64,000 bases of DNA from CAWCUZ01 sp963798795 (lineage in GTDB: Bacteria > Acidobacteriota > Vicinamibacteria > Vicinamibacterales > SCN-69-37): NCBI GenBank assembly GCA_963798795.1, contig CAWCUZ010000006.1, forward strand, positions 1 to 64,000. Direction: 5' to 3'. The notes under the pieces are model-generated. The model saw only the letters and a list, made by a program, of their open reading frames with translations. It was not told the origin of the DNA and did not search any database. The translations under genes and the position numbers were made by a program. Numbering within the stretch: position 1 is the stretch's first letter; each line of letters begins with the position of its first letter. Positions 9,211 through 17,803 of the stretch are shown here, one piece after another.

Positions 9211-10588
9211 CGCCTCAGGGTAGCAGGCGCGGCGCCCGTTTCCCTGGACGGTTCGTGCCGAACGACACGGTCCAGCAGACATCGGCCGAATTCCGTGTCT
9301 CCAACCGACACGTTCTCGCTGATCTGGAACATCTCGGGACCATTCCATCTGGGGTTGCCTTCGATCAACACCGGGCCGTCCGGCGTGAGCGCGAGGTCCC
9401 AACCCACCGTCCACGGAACTGGCAGTCGCTCCTGGGCAGCGCACGCAAGCGCGACCACATCGCGCCACCGCGGAATGGTCGCGCCCTCGATTGGCGCGCC
9501 CGACACGGGATGCGAGGCGAACACCCCGTCGTTGGCGTCCAGGCCCGCAGCGAGGCGTCCGGTCGCCGCGTCGAGGCAGCACGCGAGGCCACCCTGATAG
9601 ACGTTGTCTACGTCGACGCTCGTCGTCGGCATCTTGAACAGGACGCCATAGACCGCCGCGCGGCCGTCGCGCCCCAGGAATGTTGCCACACGGAACGTGC
9701 AGAGAGGTCCCGTGCTGTAGCCGGCCAACTCGGCCGCATTCTCGAGGCAGCGCTGCAGCAGCACGGGCCGCTTCCGGGCACGCTCGCGGCAATGGCGCAC
9801 GATCCACTCAGTATTTCGAGCCATACCTAGCCGGGTCCATCGACCGGGGGCCGAATACACCCATCGTTCGTAGTCCTCGCCTCCCTGGCCGTTCGCCCAC
9901 TTGATGAAGAGGCTCGCATCAGGCAGAACGCCATCAGCGTACGTGAACCACCGCTCCCGGCGCCGGTCGAAGCCCGCGATGACGGGTGCCGTCGGCAGGC
10001 CGGCTTCACGACATGCCGCATAGAAGCGGGACTTGTCGACGATGACGCCGACGTCGCAGCCGTGATTGGGTAAGCAAACAGGGTCACGAGCTCGTGGTCG
10101 CGAACGAAGTGTCGGGTTCGCGATCGCGCCGCCGGATCCCACAGGCGAAAGCGATAGTAGGCTTTCGCGCTCAAGTTCAACCGATTGGCGTACCACATGG
10201 CTTCACGCCACTGGCGAGTACGACTCACACCGGCCTGCACGACTTTCTGGCCCGGCCCGGCGAGAAGGCGCCATGCCCCCAGGGCCGACCACACCGGCCA
10301 CGCGACACCGTACGCCGTCATGACCGCCCGGTCGACTGAACTGTCAATTGCGCGGCGCCAGAGGCGGGTCGCCAAGTAGCGGATGCGGCCGGCAGGCGAA
10401 GCGTCCCGCTTCGTCAGCATCCACGGCCAGGTCAAAGGCGAAAAGTCGATCAGCGGAACCATGCGAAGAAATTGCCACCGGGCCCGGCCGTAGTGAACGA
10501 CCAGCGCCAGACCCGATCGCACACGCCAGGCGCCCAACCGGCTGCCCGCCCGACGAGCCAAATAGACGAGAGTCCCCACGGCCGTCAC
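9207..10588 (-). CDS. ATP-grasp ligase, sugar-transfer-associated type, copy D (one frame break)
   Basis: The start is GTG 10588, overlapping the stop of copy C (GTGA). The reading frame breaks near 10072 in a C run (HELVTLFAYP then NHGCDVGVIVDKSRF). The restored protein is about 460 residues. The N-terminal part has FSPLTWPWM and AYYRFRLW. The ATP-grasp part has FIKWANGQGGEDYERW, RCLENAAELAGYSTGPLCTF, the shared HPVSGAPIEG, and the metal/ATP motif GWDLALTPDGPVLIEGNPRW. It matches the PF14397-type family, which joins a carboxylate to a nucleophile through an acyl phosphate. Its glycine loop (GGEDYERW) differs most from the other copies. Partner substrates are unknown. Confidence 0.85.
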
Positions 10589-11920
10589 TGTGGCCCGACA
10601 GGCGGACGATCGGCTCGCCCGACAGACCAAGATTGCAGACAGTGCTGGAGAAGGCGCGGCGCGAAATCCAGCTCGCCGAGCGGCACACTTTCCGTTGCCT
10701 GCAGCACGTCCGCGCCCCAGATCGGGATTCCCTTCCACCAGGACCGGACCGTCGGGCGTCGGCGCGATGTCCCAGCCAACCGACCAGGGCACCTCGAGCC
10801 GCTCATGCGCCCGGAGCGCCAGATCGACGACGGCCCGGTGCGAGGTGAGCACCGAGCCGTCAATCGGGGCACCCGTATCCGGGTGGGTCGCGAAGGTGCC
10901 ATCGATTGCCTGACGTCCGAACGCCATGCCCAAGCGGCCGGTTTCCGGATCCACCGCGCTGGCGAGGCCGCCGGCGTGGAAGTTGTCGGCATCGGCGCCG
11001 CCCCGCGGCATCTTGAACCTGAGGGCCACGAGCACGGCGCGCGATCCCGAATCGCGGTAGGTCATCGTCCGGAACGTGCACAACGCCCCCGTGCTGAACC
11101 GCGCGACGTCCGGATGATTCTCGAGACAGAGCTGAACAATGAGCGGGCGCCCGCTGCCGCGCTCGCGGCAGTACCCGAGCAGGCCGTCGGCATCGTACCG
11201 CACGCCGCCGCGCGTCCACCGATCGGTCGCCGCGTCGTACGGCCAGCGTTCGACGCCAATCCCCTGCTCGCCGTCCGCCCATTTCAGAAACAGGCTCCGC
11301 CGCGGCAACGCGCCGGGAGTGGCCTCCGGCCAGTCCTCCCCGTCCCGGCCGAACACGCCCACGACGGGCGCGGTCGGAAGGCCGGCGGCACGGCAGGCTT
11401 CGAAGAACCGGACCTTATGCGCGATCACCCGAGTGTCGACGCCGCGGTTCAGCCGGTGCAGCAGGGTCACCAGCTCATCGGGCTGGACGAATTGCGTACT
11501 GCGGCCGCCGACGCCAGGCTCCCAGAAGTGAAAGCGATAGTAGGACCGAGCGCAGTAGTTCCATCGCAGCGCCAGCACGGCGGCCTCCCGGAATTGCGTC
11601 CACCGGCTGCGACCGCCCTGCGCCACCACGTAGGCGCCGTTCGTCCTCACCGCCGCGGCTGCCGCGAGGATGGCACGCACGGGCCAGAGGAGGCCGGAGG
11701 CCAGGAGCGCCGCACGATCGACTGGAGAGGGTATGAGGCGCCACACCGACTGGAACGCCAGCCGGCGCAGCCGGCCCATCGTCGTGTCGTCGCGACGCAG
11801 CCGCATCCAGGGCCACAACGTCGGCGAGAACTCCATCGTCAGCAGCTTCCAGGCGATGGTGCGGCGCGTGCGGAGGTAGGCGGTCGCACGACCGCCGGCC
11901 CGGACGAGAGGTCCGATCAC
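10585..11920 (-). CDS. ATP-grasp ligase, sugar-transfer-associated type, copy C (one frame break)
   Basis: It begins at GTG 11920, twelve bases after copy B, with no clear ribosome site (MIGPLVRAGGRATAYLR). An internal frame break lies near 10727: VLVEGNP continues as IWGADVLQATESVPLG in another frame, consistent with one extra C in a CCC run. The restored protein is about 445 residues. Motifs include FSPTLWPWM, SYYRFHFW, FLKWADGEQGIGVERW, RFSTGALCTFR, HPDTGAPIDG and GWDIAPTPDGPVLVEGN with the Mg-binding Glu/Asn. It shares the WPWM and YYRF features with copy D, suggesting C and D are a recent duplicate pair. Confidence 0.86.
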
Positions 11921-11932
11921 GACCCGGCTATA

Positions 11933-13327
11933 TCAGCCGCCGGACGGAGGTGTCAAACTCGTCACGAGTCGACGACCGGCTGGCCGCTCCGCCGCCTCGA
12001 GGCGTTCGAGCAGGCGCTCCACGAACGGAGAGCTGCCGAGCCCGCGGCCTTCGGTCCACTGCATGATTTCGGATGCCCAGCGGGAGTTGCCTTCGACCAG
12101 CACGGGGCCGTCCGGCGTCACGGCCACGTCCCAGCCAACACTCCAGGGCATGGGCAGCCGCTCGTGCGCCTCGCACGCGAGTCGCGTCGCCGCCTCCACG
12201 CACGTCAGCGCCGTGCCGGCAATCGGGCTGCCCGTCGCGGGGTGATGCGTCAGGTCGGGAACCGGACGGCCCCTCACGGCGGGCCGCAGCCGCCCGGTCG
12301 AAAGATCGATGGCGGCCGCGATGCCGCCCGCCGACAGGTTGTCGACATCCGGATGGCCATCGGGCATGCGCAACACCGTGCCCACGAGTTCCGCCGGCCG
12401 GTCCGGATCCCGCATCGTCACGATTCGGAACGTGCACAGGGCTGCCGTGCTGTACCTCGCCAGCTCCGGGCCGTTGCTCAACGCGCGCTGGAGGACGATC
12501 GATCTCGTCCGGGCGCGATTGCGGCAGCGGGCGATGAGTCCCGCTTCATCCAGCGTCACTCCGGAGCGCGTCCACGCCTGGTCGCGATACGTCCATCGCT
12601 CCGCGCCCTGGCCTCCCTTGCCGTCGACCGGTTTCAGGAACGCGCTCTCGCGAGGGAGATGGCCGGGCGGGCCCACGCGCCAGCATTCCCGGCCATCCGC
12701 ATGAAACGACGCGACAATCGGTGGCACCGGCAGGCCCGATGCCCGGCAGGCCTCGTCGAACGCCAGCTTGTCGTCGAGGAGGCGAATGTCGTTCCGATTC
12801 AGCGACGCGAGGCGCATGTTGAGCCATGAGAGCTCGAAATCCGGGATGACGTCCGCCAGCCGGTAGCCCGGCAGCCAGAGCCGGTAGGTGTAGTAGTTCG
12901 ACGGCAGCATGTCGAACGCGACCGCCGTCCGTACGCCCGCGCGGTACTGATCGAACAGCGCGACGCCGAAATCGCGCTTGACCGAAGAGCCGAAACGAAC
13001 GATGTTCGTCAGCACCTGGACGCGCGCGGTCACCGGCCACGCGGCCGCGAGGTGGACCATCAGCAGCCGGTCCGGCATCCGCTCAATCGACTCCCAGACC
13101 TCCCTGAGCGCGAGCCGCCGCAGCATCGCCGTGATCGAACGATCGCGGCGCAGGCGGCGCCAGGGCGGCAGGAGCGGCGACCAGCCGTGTTTGAGCGCCA
13201 GCGCGGCAAAGCTGCGGCGTCCGCCCAGGAAGCCGCGCGCGGCCCGGAGCGCCCGCTCGATGACGCGACGCGCACCCGGCACTTCGCAGCGCGGAACGGG
13301 GGCGGGGCCGGCGGCGTTGGTCGTCAC
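11933..13327 (-). CDS. ATP-grasp ligase, sugar-transfer-associated type, copy B
   Basis: The start is GTG 13327, overlapping the stop of copy A as GTGA and giving 464 residues (VTTNAAGPAPVPRCEVPG). The frame is intact. Motifs are ALKHGWSPLLPPW in the N-terminal part, YYTYRLWLPGY, FLKPVDGKGGQGAERW (ATP lysine and glycine loop), RYSTAALCTFRIVTMRD, HPATGSPIAG, and the closing GWDVAVTPDGPVLVEGNSRW. The KHGWSPxLPPW block is shared with copy A and absent from C and D. An open frame reaching back to 13762 is only the antisense/overlapping frame of copy A. Confidence 0.9.
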   Translation of the reverse strand: MTTNAAGPAPVPRCEVPGARRVIERALRAARGFLGGRRSFAALALKHGWSPLLPPWRRLRRDRSITAMLRRLALREVWESIERMPDRLLMVHLAAAWPVTARVQVLTNIVRFGSSVKRDFGVALFDQYRAGVRTAVAFDMLPSNYYTYRLWLPGYRLADVIPDFELSWLNMRLASLNRNDIRLLDDKLAFDEACRASGLPVPPIVASFHADGRECWRVGPPGHLPRESAFLKPVDGKGGQGAERWTYRDQAWTRSGVTLDEAGLIARCRNRARTRSIVLQRALSNGPELARYSTAALCTFRIVTMRDPDRPAELVGTVLRMPDGHPDVDNLSAGGIAAAIDLSTGRLRPAVRGRPVPDLTHHPATGSPIAGTALTCVEAATRLACEAHERLPMPWSVGWDVAVTPDGPVLVEGNSRWASEIMQWTEGRGLGSSPFVERLLERLEAAERPAGRRLVTSLTPPSGG

Positions 13328-14586
13328 GCCCTCGCCGCGGCCAGGCGCGCGAGCAGGCGCGTGGCGAACGGCGTGTCCCCGAGCGGCACGCCCAGCACCT
13401 GCTGGATGATGCCGGCGCCCCAGAGGGCGTTGCCTTCGACGATGACCGGGCCGTCCGGCGTCATGGTGACGTCCCATCCTACCGTCCAGGGCGTGGGCAG
13501 CCGCTCGTGGGCGCAGAGGGCCAGCGCCACAAGGGCAGGCGCAGTCTCGAGGGTTGCTCCCTTGATCGGCGCGCCGGTATCCGGATGCCGCTCGAATGTG
13601 CCCTCCGCCGGGTCGCCGCTGATCGCGGCGCGCATCAGCCCGGTGGCGGGATCGACCGCCGCCGTGATGCCACCAAAGTGCAAGTTGTCCACGTCCACGT
13701 TGCCGCGCGGTGCCTTGATTGTGGCGGCGATGACGTCGGGCGCGGTGCCCGGATCGCGACACGTCACGACGCGGAGGGTGCAGAGCGCGCCGAGACTGAA
13801 ACGAGCCATGTCGGGATGATTGACGAGCGCCTGCTGGAGGAGGATCGCGCGAACCCGGCCGCGGGCACGACAGTGCTCCGCGAAGGCGGCCGCATCCAGC
13901 GCCACGCTCCGCCGCACCCAGCGGCCGGCCGCCGGGTCGTAGGACCAGCGCTCAGCCCCGCGGCCCTGCAGACCCTCGACCAGTTTGATGAACAGGCCGG
14001 TGCGCGGCAGATCCCCAGTCGGCCGATTGTTCCACCACTCGCCGTCGGCGCTGAAGGCGGCGATGAGCGGAGGGACCGGCACGCCCGCCGCACGACCGGC
14101 GGCGTCGAACCGTCGCTTGTCGCTCAGCGGCCCGTCGTCCACCGCGCCGTTCAGCCGACCGAACGCACACAGCAGCTCGAAGCTCTGAACGAGGCGCGCG
14201 GCGCGTTCAGGATCGTCCCAGAGCGCATGCTCGTAGTAGGCGGACGGAAGCAGGTTGAAGCGCGCGGCGACTCGCGCCGCGTCGCGCCACTGCCGGACCC
14301 GGCCGACGCCGTGCCGCAACGTCACCCATCGGTGGTTGCGCCGCACCTCCCGCAACGCTGCGATTCGGCACCACGCGGGCCACAGCGCGGCCAGTCCGAC
14401 GAACAGCGCGCGGTCGGGGGCAGGCGCCAGGCCGAGCAGCCGTTGGCAGGCAATCCGCCTCAGGCGCGCGGCCGGCGACGGATCGCGGCGGAGCCGGCTC
14501 CAGGGCGGCAGCACGGGCGACCAGCCGTGCTTCAACGCGGCCACGGCGAACGCGAGGCGGGCGCGCATGTACCTTAGAGGGTTCAC
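13324..14586 (-). CDS. ATP-grasp ligase, sugar-transfer-associated type, copy A
   Basis: A 420-residue intact protein and the first gene of the leftward operon. Residues 19-29 read KHGWSPVLPPW and 117-123 read YYEHALW. ATP-grasp motifs: Lys201 in FIKLVEGLQGRG (198-210), Arg272 in CTLRVVTCRD, HPDTGAPIKG at 334-343, and GWDVTMTPDGPVIVEGN at 370-386, with Glu384 and Asn386 as likely metal ligands. The family (Pfam PF14397 type) was named from sugar-transfer operons, but no glycosyltransferase lies here. The start at 14586 is the first ATG after a repeat-rich stretch; MRARLAF at 14568 is an alternative. It probably activates a carboxylate for amide or ester formation. Confidence 0.9.
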   Translation of the reverse strand: MNPLRYMRARLAFAVAALKHGWSPVLPPWSRLRRDPSPAARLRRIACQRLLGLAPAPDRALFVGLAALWPAWCRIAALREVRRNHRWVTLRHGVGRVRQWRDAARVAARFNLLPSAYYEHALWDDPERAARLVQSFELLCAFGRLNGAVDDGPLSDKRRFDAAGRAAGVPVPPLIAAFSADGEWWNNRPTGDLPRTGLFIKLVEGLQGRGAERWSYDPAAGRWVRRSVALDAAAFAEHCRARGRVRAILLQQALVNHPDMARFSLGALCTLRVVTCRDPGTAPDVIAATIKAPRGNVDVDNLHFGGITAAVDPATGLMRAAISGDPAEGTFERHPDTGAPIKGATLETAPALVALALCAHERLPTPWTVGWDVTMTPDGPVIVEGNALWGAGIIQQVLGVPLGDTPFATRLLARLAAARA

Positions 14587-14650
14587 GGTTCAGAGGTTCA
14601 GAGGTTCAGAGGTTCAGAGGTTCGGTTCAGGGTTCAGGGTTCGCTGGCGG
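14587..14650. repeat. tandem GTTCAGAG/GTTCAGG short repeats
   Basis: An array of about eight 8-9 base units (GGTTCAGA, GGTTCAGG) lies immediately upstream of the ATP-grasp operon start. The same unit family recurs at 15188-15325, 15790-15930 and 43350-43435. No promoter for the operon is obvious inside it. Confidence 0.8.
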
Positions 14651-14781
14651 CGGTGCAGGTTCTGCCATGCCGGTACCGCCGGAATCATCGCACTTTCTGC
14701 CACGACGCCGGCGCCATTCCCCTTCGGGGGGCCGATACGGGCGGACTCGTCTCGGCATTGCTTGTGCTCAGTCCGACCGAC

Positions 14782-15183
14782 ATGGCGGGAATCAGCGACC
14801 ATCGCGAGTTCGACGTCTGGAAGCTCTCAGACCAGGTGCGTCTGCTGGTGCGGCCGATCACGGAGCGGGGGTGTTTTCGCCGCAAGCCGCGGTTGCGCGA
14901 TCAGCTCGAGGAGGCGGCCGAATCGCCCTGCCCCCTGATCGCCGAGGGATTCGCGCGATTCTATCCGAAGGAATTCGGCAGATTCCTTCGTCTTGCCCGC
15001 GGCTCGCTCGCCGAGGTCTCCGAGCACACGGGTGTCGCCCTCGCACATGCGTTCGTGTCACAACCTGAACACGACGAGATCTGCGAACTCTCTCCCCGGG
15101 CACAGGCCGCCGCTGCGGGATTGATCAATTACCTCGAAGGATCCGGCCCGATGGGGCGTCAGGGAAAAAGAGGGCGACGATAG
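14782..15183 (+). CDS. four-helix bundle protein (23S rRNA intervening-sequence family)
   Basis: The start is placed at ATG 14782 (MAGISDHREFDVWKLSDQV), giving 133 residues. The motif set FDVWKLSDQVRLLV, LRDQLEEAAESPCPLIAEGFARF and EFGRFLRLARGSLAEV matches the four-helix bundle family (PF05635/TIGR02436), first known as ORFs inside 23S rRNA intervening sequences and now found scattered in genomes. Function is unknown; members form pentameric helical bundles. It stands alone, facing the ATP-grasp operon head to head, with GTTCAG repeat arrays on both sides, as expected for a mobile passenger. The upstream extension to 14653 lacks homology to the family and is not used. Confidence 0.88.
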   Translation: MAGISDHREFDVWKLSDQVRLLVRPITERGCFRRKPRLRDQLEEAAESPCPLIAEGFARFYPKEFGRFLRLARGSLAEVSEHTGVALAHAFVSQPEHDEICELSPRAQAAAAGLINYLEGSGPMGRQGKRGRR

Positions 15184-15187
15184 GGTC

Positions 15188-15325
15188 AACGTTCAGAGGT
15201 TCAGGGTTTGGTTCAGGTTCCGCGTTCGGTTCACCGTTCGAAGTGCATGATCCAGCGAACGGAGAACGCCTGAACCGAACCGGGAACCCGGAACCAGACC
15301 CCTGAACCTCTGAACCCTGAACCGA
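15188..15325. repeat. GTTCAGG-type repeats in two inverted arms
   Basis: The left half (15188-15237) is made of GGTTCAGG/GTTCGG units. The right half (15262-15325) contains the complement (CTGAACC, CCGGAACC), so the two arms can pair across a short centre. The element sits between the convergent four-helix bundle gene and the membrane protein gene and could act as a terminator for both. Confidence 0.7.
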
Positions 15326-15329
15326 CGCG

Positions 15330-15740
15330 TTACTTGACCCTGATCAACCCCACGCCCAGCACGAACAGTCCCGCCGCCGCCAGCACTGCCCCGACATACG
15401 CGAGATAGATCAGCGCGCTCGGTTCTGTCGCCCGCGGGCTGACCATCGACAGAAAGAACGCCACGGGCAGGAGGATGGCGGCAATCGGCACGGCGCTTCG
15501 TGCGAACGCGCGCCAGCCCGAGCCGAGCCGCGCCTCGTCGACGTAGCGCAAGACGACGAGCGAAAGGACGAGCAGCACGCCGGCGTGGGCGTGCCCGGCG
15601 CGCCACAGGTTCTGGCGCAGCGGGTTCGCCATGTACGACGGGTCGTGCACCAGCATCGTCAGAAGCGTGACGCCGCCGTAGATGACGGCTGGAAACACGA
15701 CGAGCAGGATGCCGGCGAGCCGGCGGGATTCTCGGGACAT
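15330..15740 (-). CDS. small integral membrane protein, unknown function
   Basis: 136 residues, MSRESRRLAGILLVVFPAVIYGG and onwards. Four hydrophobic helices are visible: about 8-30, 49-65 (AHAGVLLVLSLVVLRYV), 84-100 (AVPIAAILLPVAFFLSM) and 110-132 (LIYLAYVGAVLAAAGLFVLG). The first loop holds NLWRAGHAHAGV, with two His that could bind a metal or heme. I do not recognise a characterised family. It has no operon partner and lies between repeat arrays. Confidence 0.7.
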   Translation of the reverse strand: MSRESRRLAGILLVVFPAVIYGGVTLLTMLVHDPSYMANPLRQNLWRAGHAHAGVLLVLSLVVLRYVDEARLGSGWRAFARSAVPIAAILLPVAFFLSMVSPRATEPSALIYLAYVGAVLAAAGLFVLGVGLIRVK

Positions 15741-15784
15741 TGAAGACTCCGGGGGGCTTCTCCATTGTCCGTCAAGCCTGGCAG

Positions 15785-15930
15785 CCTCTCCGGTTCAGGG
15801 TTCGACGTTCGGAGTTCAGGGGCCCCGGTCCACGGTTCCGGTTCGAGACTCGCCGGCCGATGAACCCTTGAACCCCGGAACCCCGGAACCGAACCCTGGA
15901 ACCCCCGAACCTCGAACCCGGAACCTCAGT
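15785..15930. repeat. GGTTC/GAACC short-repeat tract
   Basis: A repeat-rich intergenic tract of CGGTTCAGGGTTCGA-type units on the left and GAACCCCGGAACC-type units on the right. It is another copy of the GTTCAG family with complementary halves. Nothing else is seen between 15741 and 15990. Confidence 0.7.
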
Positions 15931-16011
15931 GCCCTTGATCGATCTCTGCCCCGCTCTCGTCGAATTCGAACGTGTGATACATGACGATTTGTGATTTGTG
16001 ATTGGCGATTT

Positions 16012-16566
16012 GTGATTGGCGTCCTCGCCATCGTCGCCGCCGGTTCGGCGGCGTGCGGGCGGCGTGCGGACCATGTCGAAGCGGCCTGCTGCGTCGATCT
16101 GCTCCAGGCCCTGCCGCGCGCCACGACGATGCCGGCGGGCGAACCGGACGCGATCCGCGCCGTCAGCGTCGAGAAGGACGGGCAGACGATCGGAAGCCTG
16201 GCCGCGCGGCTGCCATCGCGGGTCGTGTTCGCCCTGCGCATCCCGCGCGACACGATCTTCAGCGCCGCCATCTCGCTCGAAGGCGCCGGGGCGTCGCCCG
16301 CTGGTGCCGGCGCCCTGTTCCGCATGGGCATCTCCGACGGCCGGACGTACGAGGACCTCTTCGAGCGATCGATCCGCGCCGGCGATCCGCAGGGCTGGGT
16401 GCCGGTCCGCGTCGACCTCGGCGGCTACGCCGGCTGGCAGTGGAGCCTCTTCTATCACCCGTCGTCGATCGCTTGGCAGATCGTGCTCAACACCTACCCG
16501 GTCGGCGCGCCCGACGACGGGATGCGCGGGGTGTGGGCGGCCCCGGCGATTGCGAGGCGCGAGTGA
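16012..16566 (+). CDS. putative exported lipoprotein, unknown function
   Basis: The start is uncertain. GTG 16012 gives VIGVLAIVAAGSAACGRR, a short signal with lipobox-like GSAAC; GTG 15991 in the same frame adds seven residues encoded by a GATTTGTGATTGGCG repeat. The mature part, about 170 residues, is rich in strands (LPSRVVFALRIPRDTIFSAAI, WVPVRVDLGGYAGWQWSLFYH) and ends VWAAPAIARRE. It resembles the jelly-roll-like domain placed before membrane glycosyltransferases in some genomes, but the family is not identified. Its stop overlaps the next gene's GTG (GTGA), so the two are coupled. Confidence 0.7.
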   Translation: MIGVLAIVAAGSAACGRRADHVEAACCVDLLQALPRATTMPAGEPDAIRAVSVEKDGQTIGSLAARLPSRVVFALRIPRDTIFSAAISLEGAGASPAGAGALFRMGISDGRTYEDLFERSIRAGDPQGWVPVRVDLGGYAGWQWSLFYHPSSIAWQIVLNTYPVGAPDDGMRGVWAAPAIARRE

Positions 16567-17738
16567 GCGCCGCAGCCGGATCGGCCGCGGCGACGGCCGC
16601 AGCGTCCGCGACCCGCGCGCACCGGCTTGCCGCCTGGACGTGGCGGCTCGCCCTGGTCGTCGCGTTCCTGGCGTGGTTCGCGCAGTTCTACCGGCCCGGC
16701 TTCGGATTCACGTACGTCCTCATCTTTCCGCGCGCTCCGCACGACGAGCGCGTGCTGCCGCTGCGCGACGCCCCGATCTACGAGCACGACGACGCGTCGT
16801 ACGACGGGCAGATGTACGTGCAGCTCGCCGTCGATCCGCTGCTGCGCGATCCGTCGATCGACCGGGCGCTCGACGTGCCGGCCTTTCGCGCGCGGCGGAT
16901 CCTGTTCTGCTGGACGGCGTGGGCGATCGGGCTCGGCCGGCCGGCCTGGATCCTCCAGGCCTACTCGGTGCAGAACGTGCTGTTCTGGCTGCTGCTGGCG
17001 TGGTGGCTGTGGCGCCGCTTTCCGAGCGACACCGCGCGTGACGTCGCCGTGTGGTCCGCATGCCTGCTGGCCCCGGGACTGCTCGACTCGGCGCGCATGG
17101 CGCTGCTCGACGGACCGGGCCTGCTCGTGATCGCCCTCGGCCTGATGGCGCTCGAGCGCGGGCGCTTCTGGATCGGGTCGGCCGTGCTCGGCGTGGCGGG
17201 GCTCGGACGTGAAACCAGCCTGCTGACCGGCGTGGCGCTCGCGCCGCGGCGCCTCTCGGTCCGTGGCCTGATCCGCTCGGTGGGCGGCGGCGTCGTGTTC
17301 TTCCTGCCCACGGTCATCTGGCTGGACTACCTGCGGTCGATCTACCGGTCGCACACGACGCAGGCGCTCGATCAACTCGTCGCGCCGGTCGTGTCATACC
17401 TCCAGGAATGGCCGCGCCTGATCGGCGGCGTCGTCCAGCACGGCTGGGCCGCGCCCGATACGCTGAGGCTGCTGGCGCTCGCCGGCATCACCGCGCAGGC
17501 CGCGTACCTGTTGAGCCTCGGACGCTGGCGCAGCCCGTGGTGGCGCGTGGGCGTGGCGTTCGTGGCGCTGATGCTGCTCATCTCGCCCGAAATCTGGCTG
17601 GGCGCCTATCTGCGCGTGCTGCTGCCCTTGACGCTCGCCTTCAACCTCCTCCTGCCGCGGGGACGGTGGTTCTGGGCCATTTTCGTCATCGGTAACATGG
17701 GGGTCGTCGAGAGCGTTTTTCGAATCGGGGTTCGATGA
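16563..17738 (+). CDS. multi-pass membrane protein, possible polyprenyl-dependent glycosyltransferase
   Basis: From GTG 16563 (GTGA overlap) the protein has 391 residues with about eight hydrophobic helices, the first at LALVVAFLAWFAQF. The first periplasmic loop has YEHDDASYDGQMYVQLAVDP; acidic residues there recall the Asp-containing loop of GT-C enzymes. GLGRETSLL and RSHTTQALDQLV are other polar loops. The fold is consistent with DUF2029/GT-C family membrane proteins, but no specific family can be assigned. It is coupled to the upstream lipoprotein gene. Confidence 0.7.
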   Translation: MSAAAGSAAATAAASATRAHRLAAWTWRLALVVAFLAWFAQFYRPGFGFTYVLIFPRAPHDERVLPLRDAPIYEHDDASYDGQMYVQLAVDPLLRDPSIDRALDVPAFRARRILFCWTAWAIGLGRPAWILQAYSVQNVLFWLLLAWWLWRRFPSDTARDVAVWSACLLAPGLLDSARMALLDGPGLLVIALGLMALERGRFWIGSAVLGVAGLGRETSLLTGVALAPRRLSVRGLIRSVGGGVVFFLPTVIWLDYLRSIYRSHTTQALDQLVAPVVSYLQEWPRLIGGVVQHGWAAPDTLRLLALAGITAQAAYLLSLGRWRSPWWRVGVAFVALMLLISPEIWLGAYLRVLLPLTLAFNLLLPRGRWFWAIFVIGNMGVVESVFRIGVR

Positions 17739-17803
17739 TTCGGGATTCGGGAGATTTGATATTCTTCGCCTCTCCCGTTGTCCCGCTCCGTCTGGAGGCC
17801 CGC

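Noticed and set aside
8437..9807. A 456-residue fusion upstream of the thioesterase
   Set aside because: The first ~200 residues are the out-of-frame reading of ATP-grasp copy D; the thioesterase homology begins at ATG 9210.
10060..10080. Programmed ribosomal frameshift in ATP-grasp copy D
   Set aside because: No slippery heptamer or stimulating structure is seen, and similar breaks occur in many unrelated genes, so sequencing indels are more likely.
10472..12829. Plus-strand open frame of 785 codons
   Set aside because: It is antisense to ATP-grasp copies B-D and its translation is Arg/His/Pro-rich without any domain, as expected for the mirror of a GC-rich gene.
14587..14650. Possible CRISPR array
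   Set aside because: Units are 8-9 bases with no unique spacers, and no cas genes are present.
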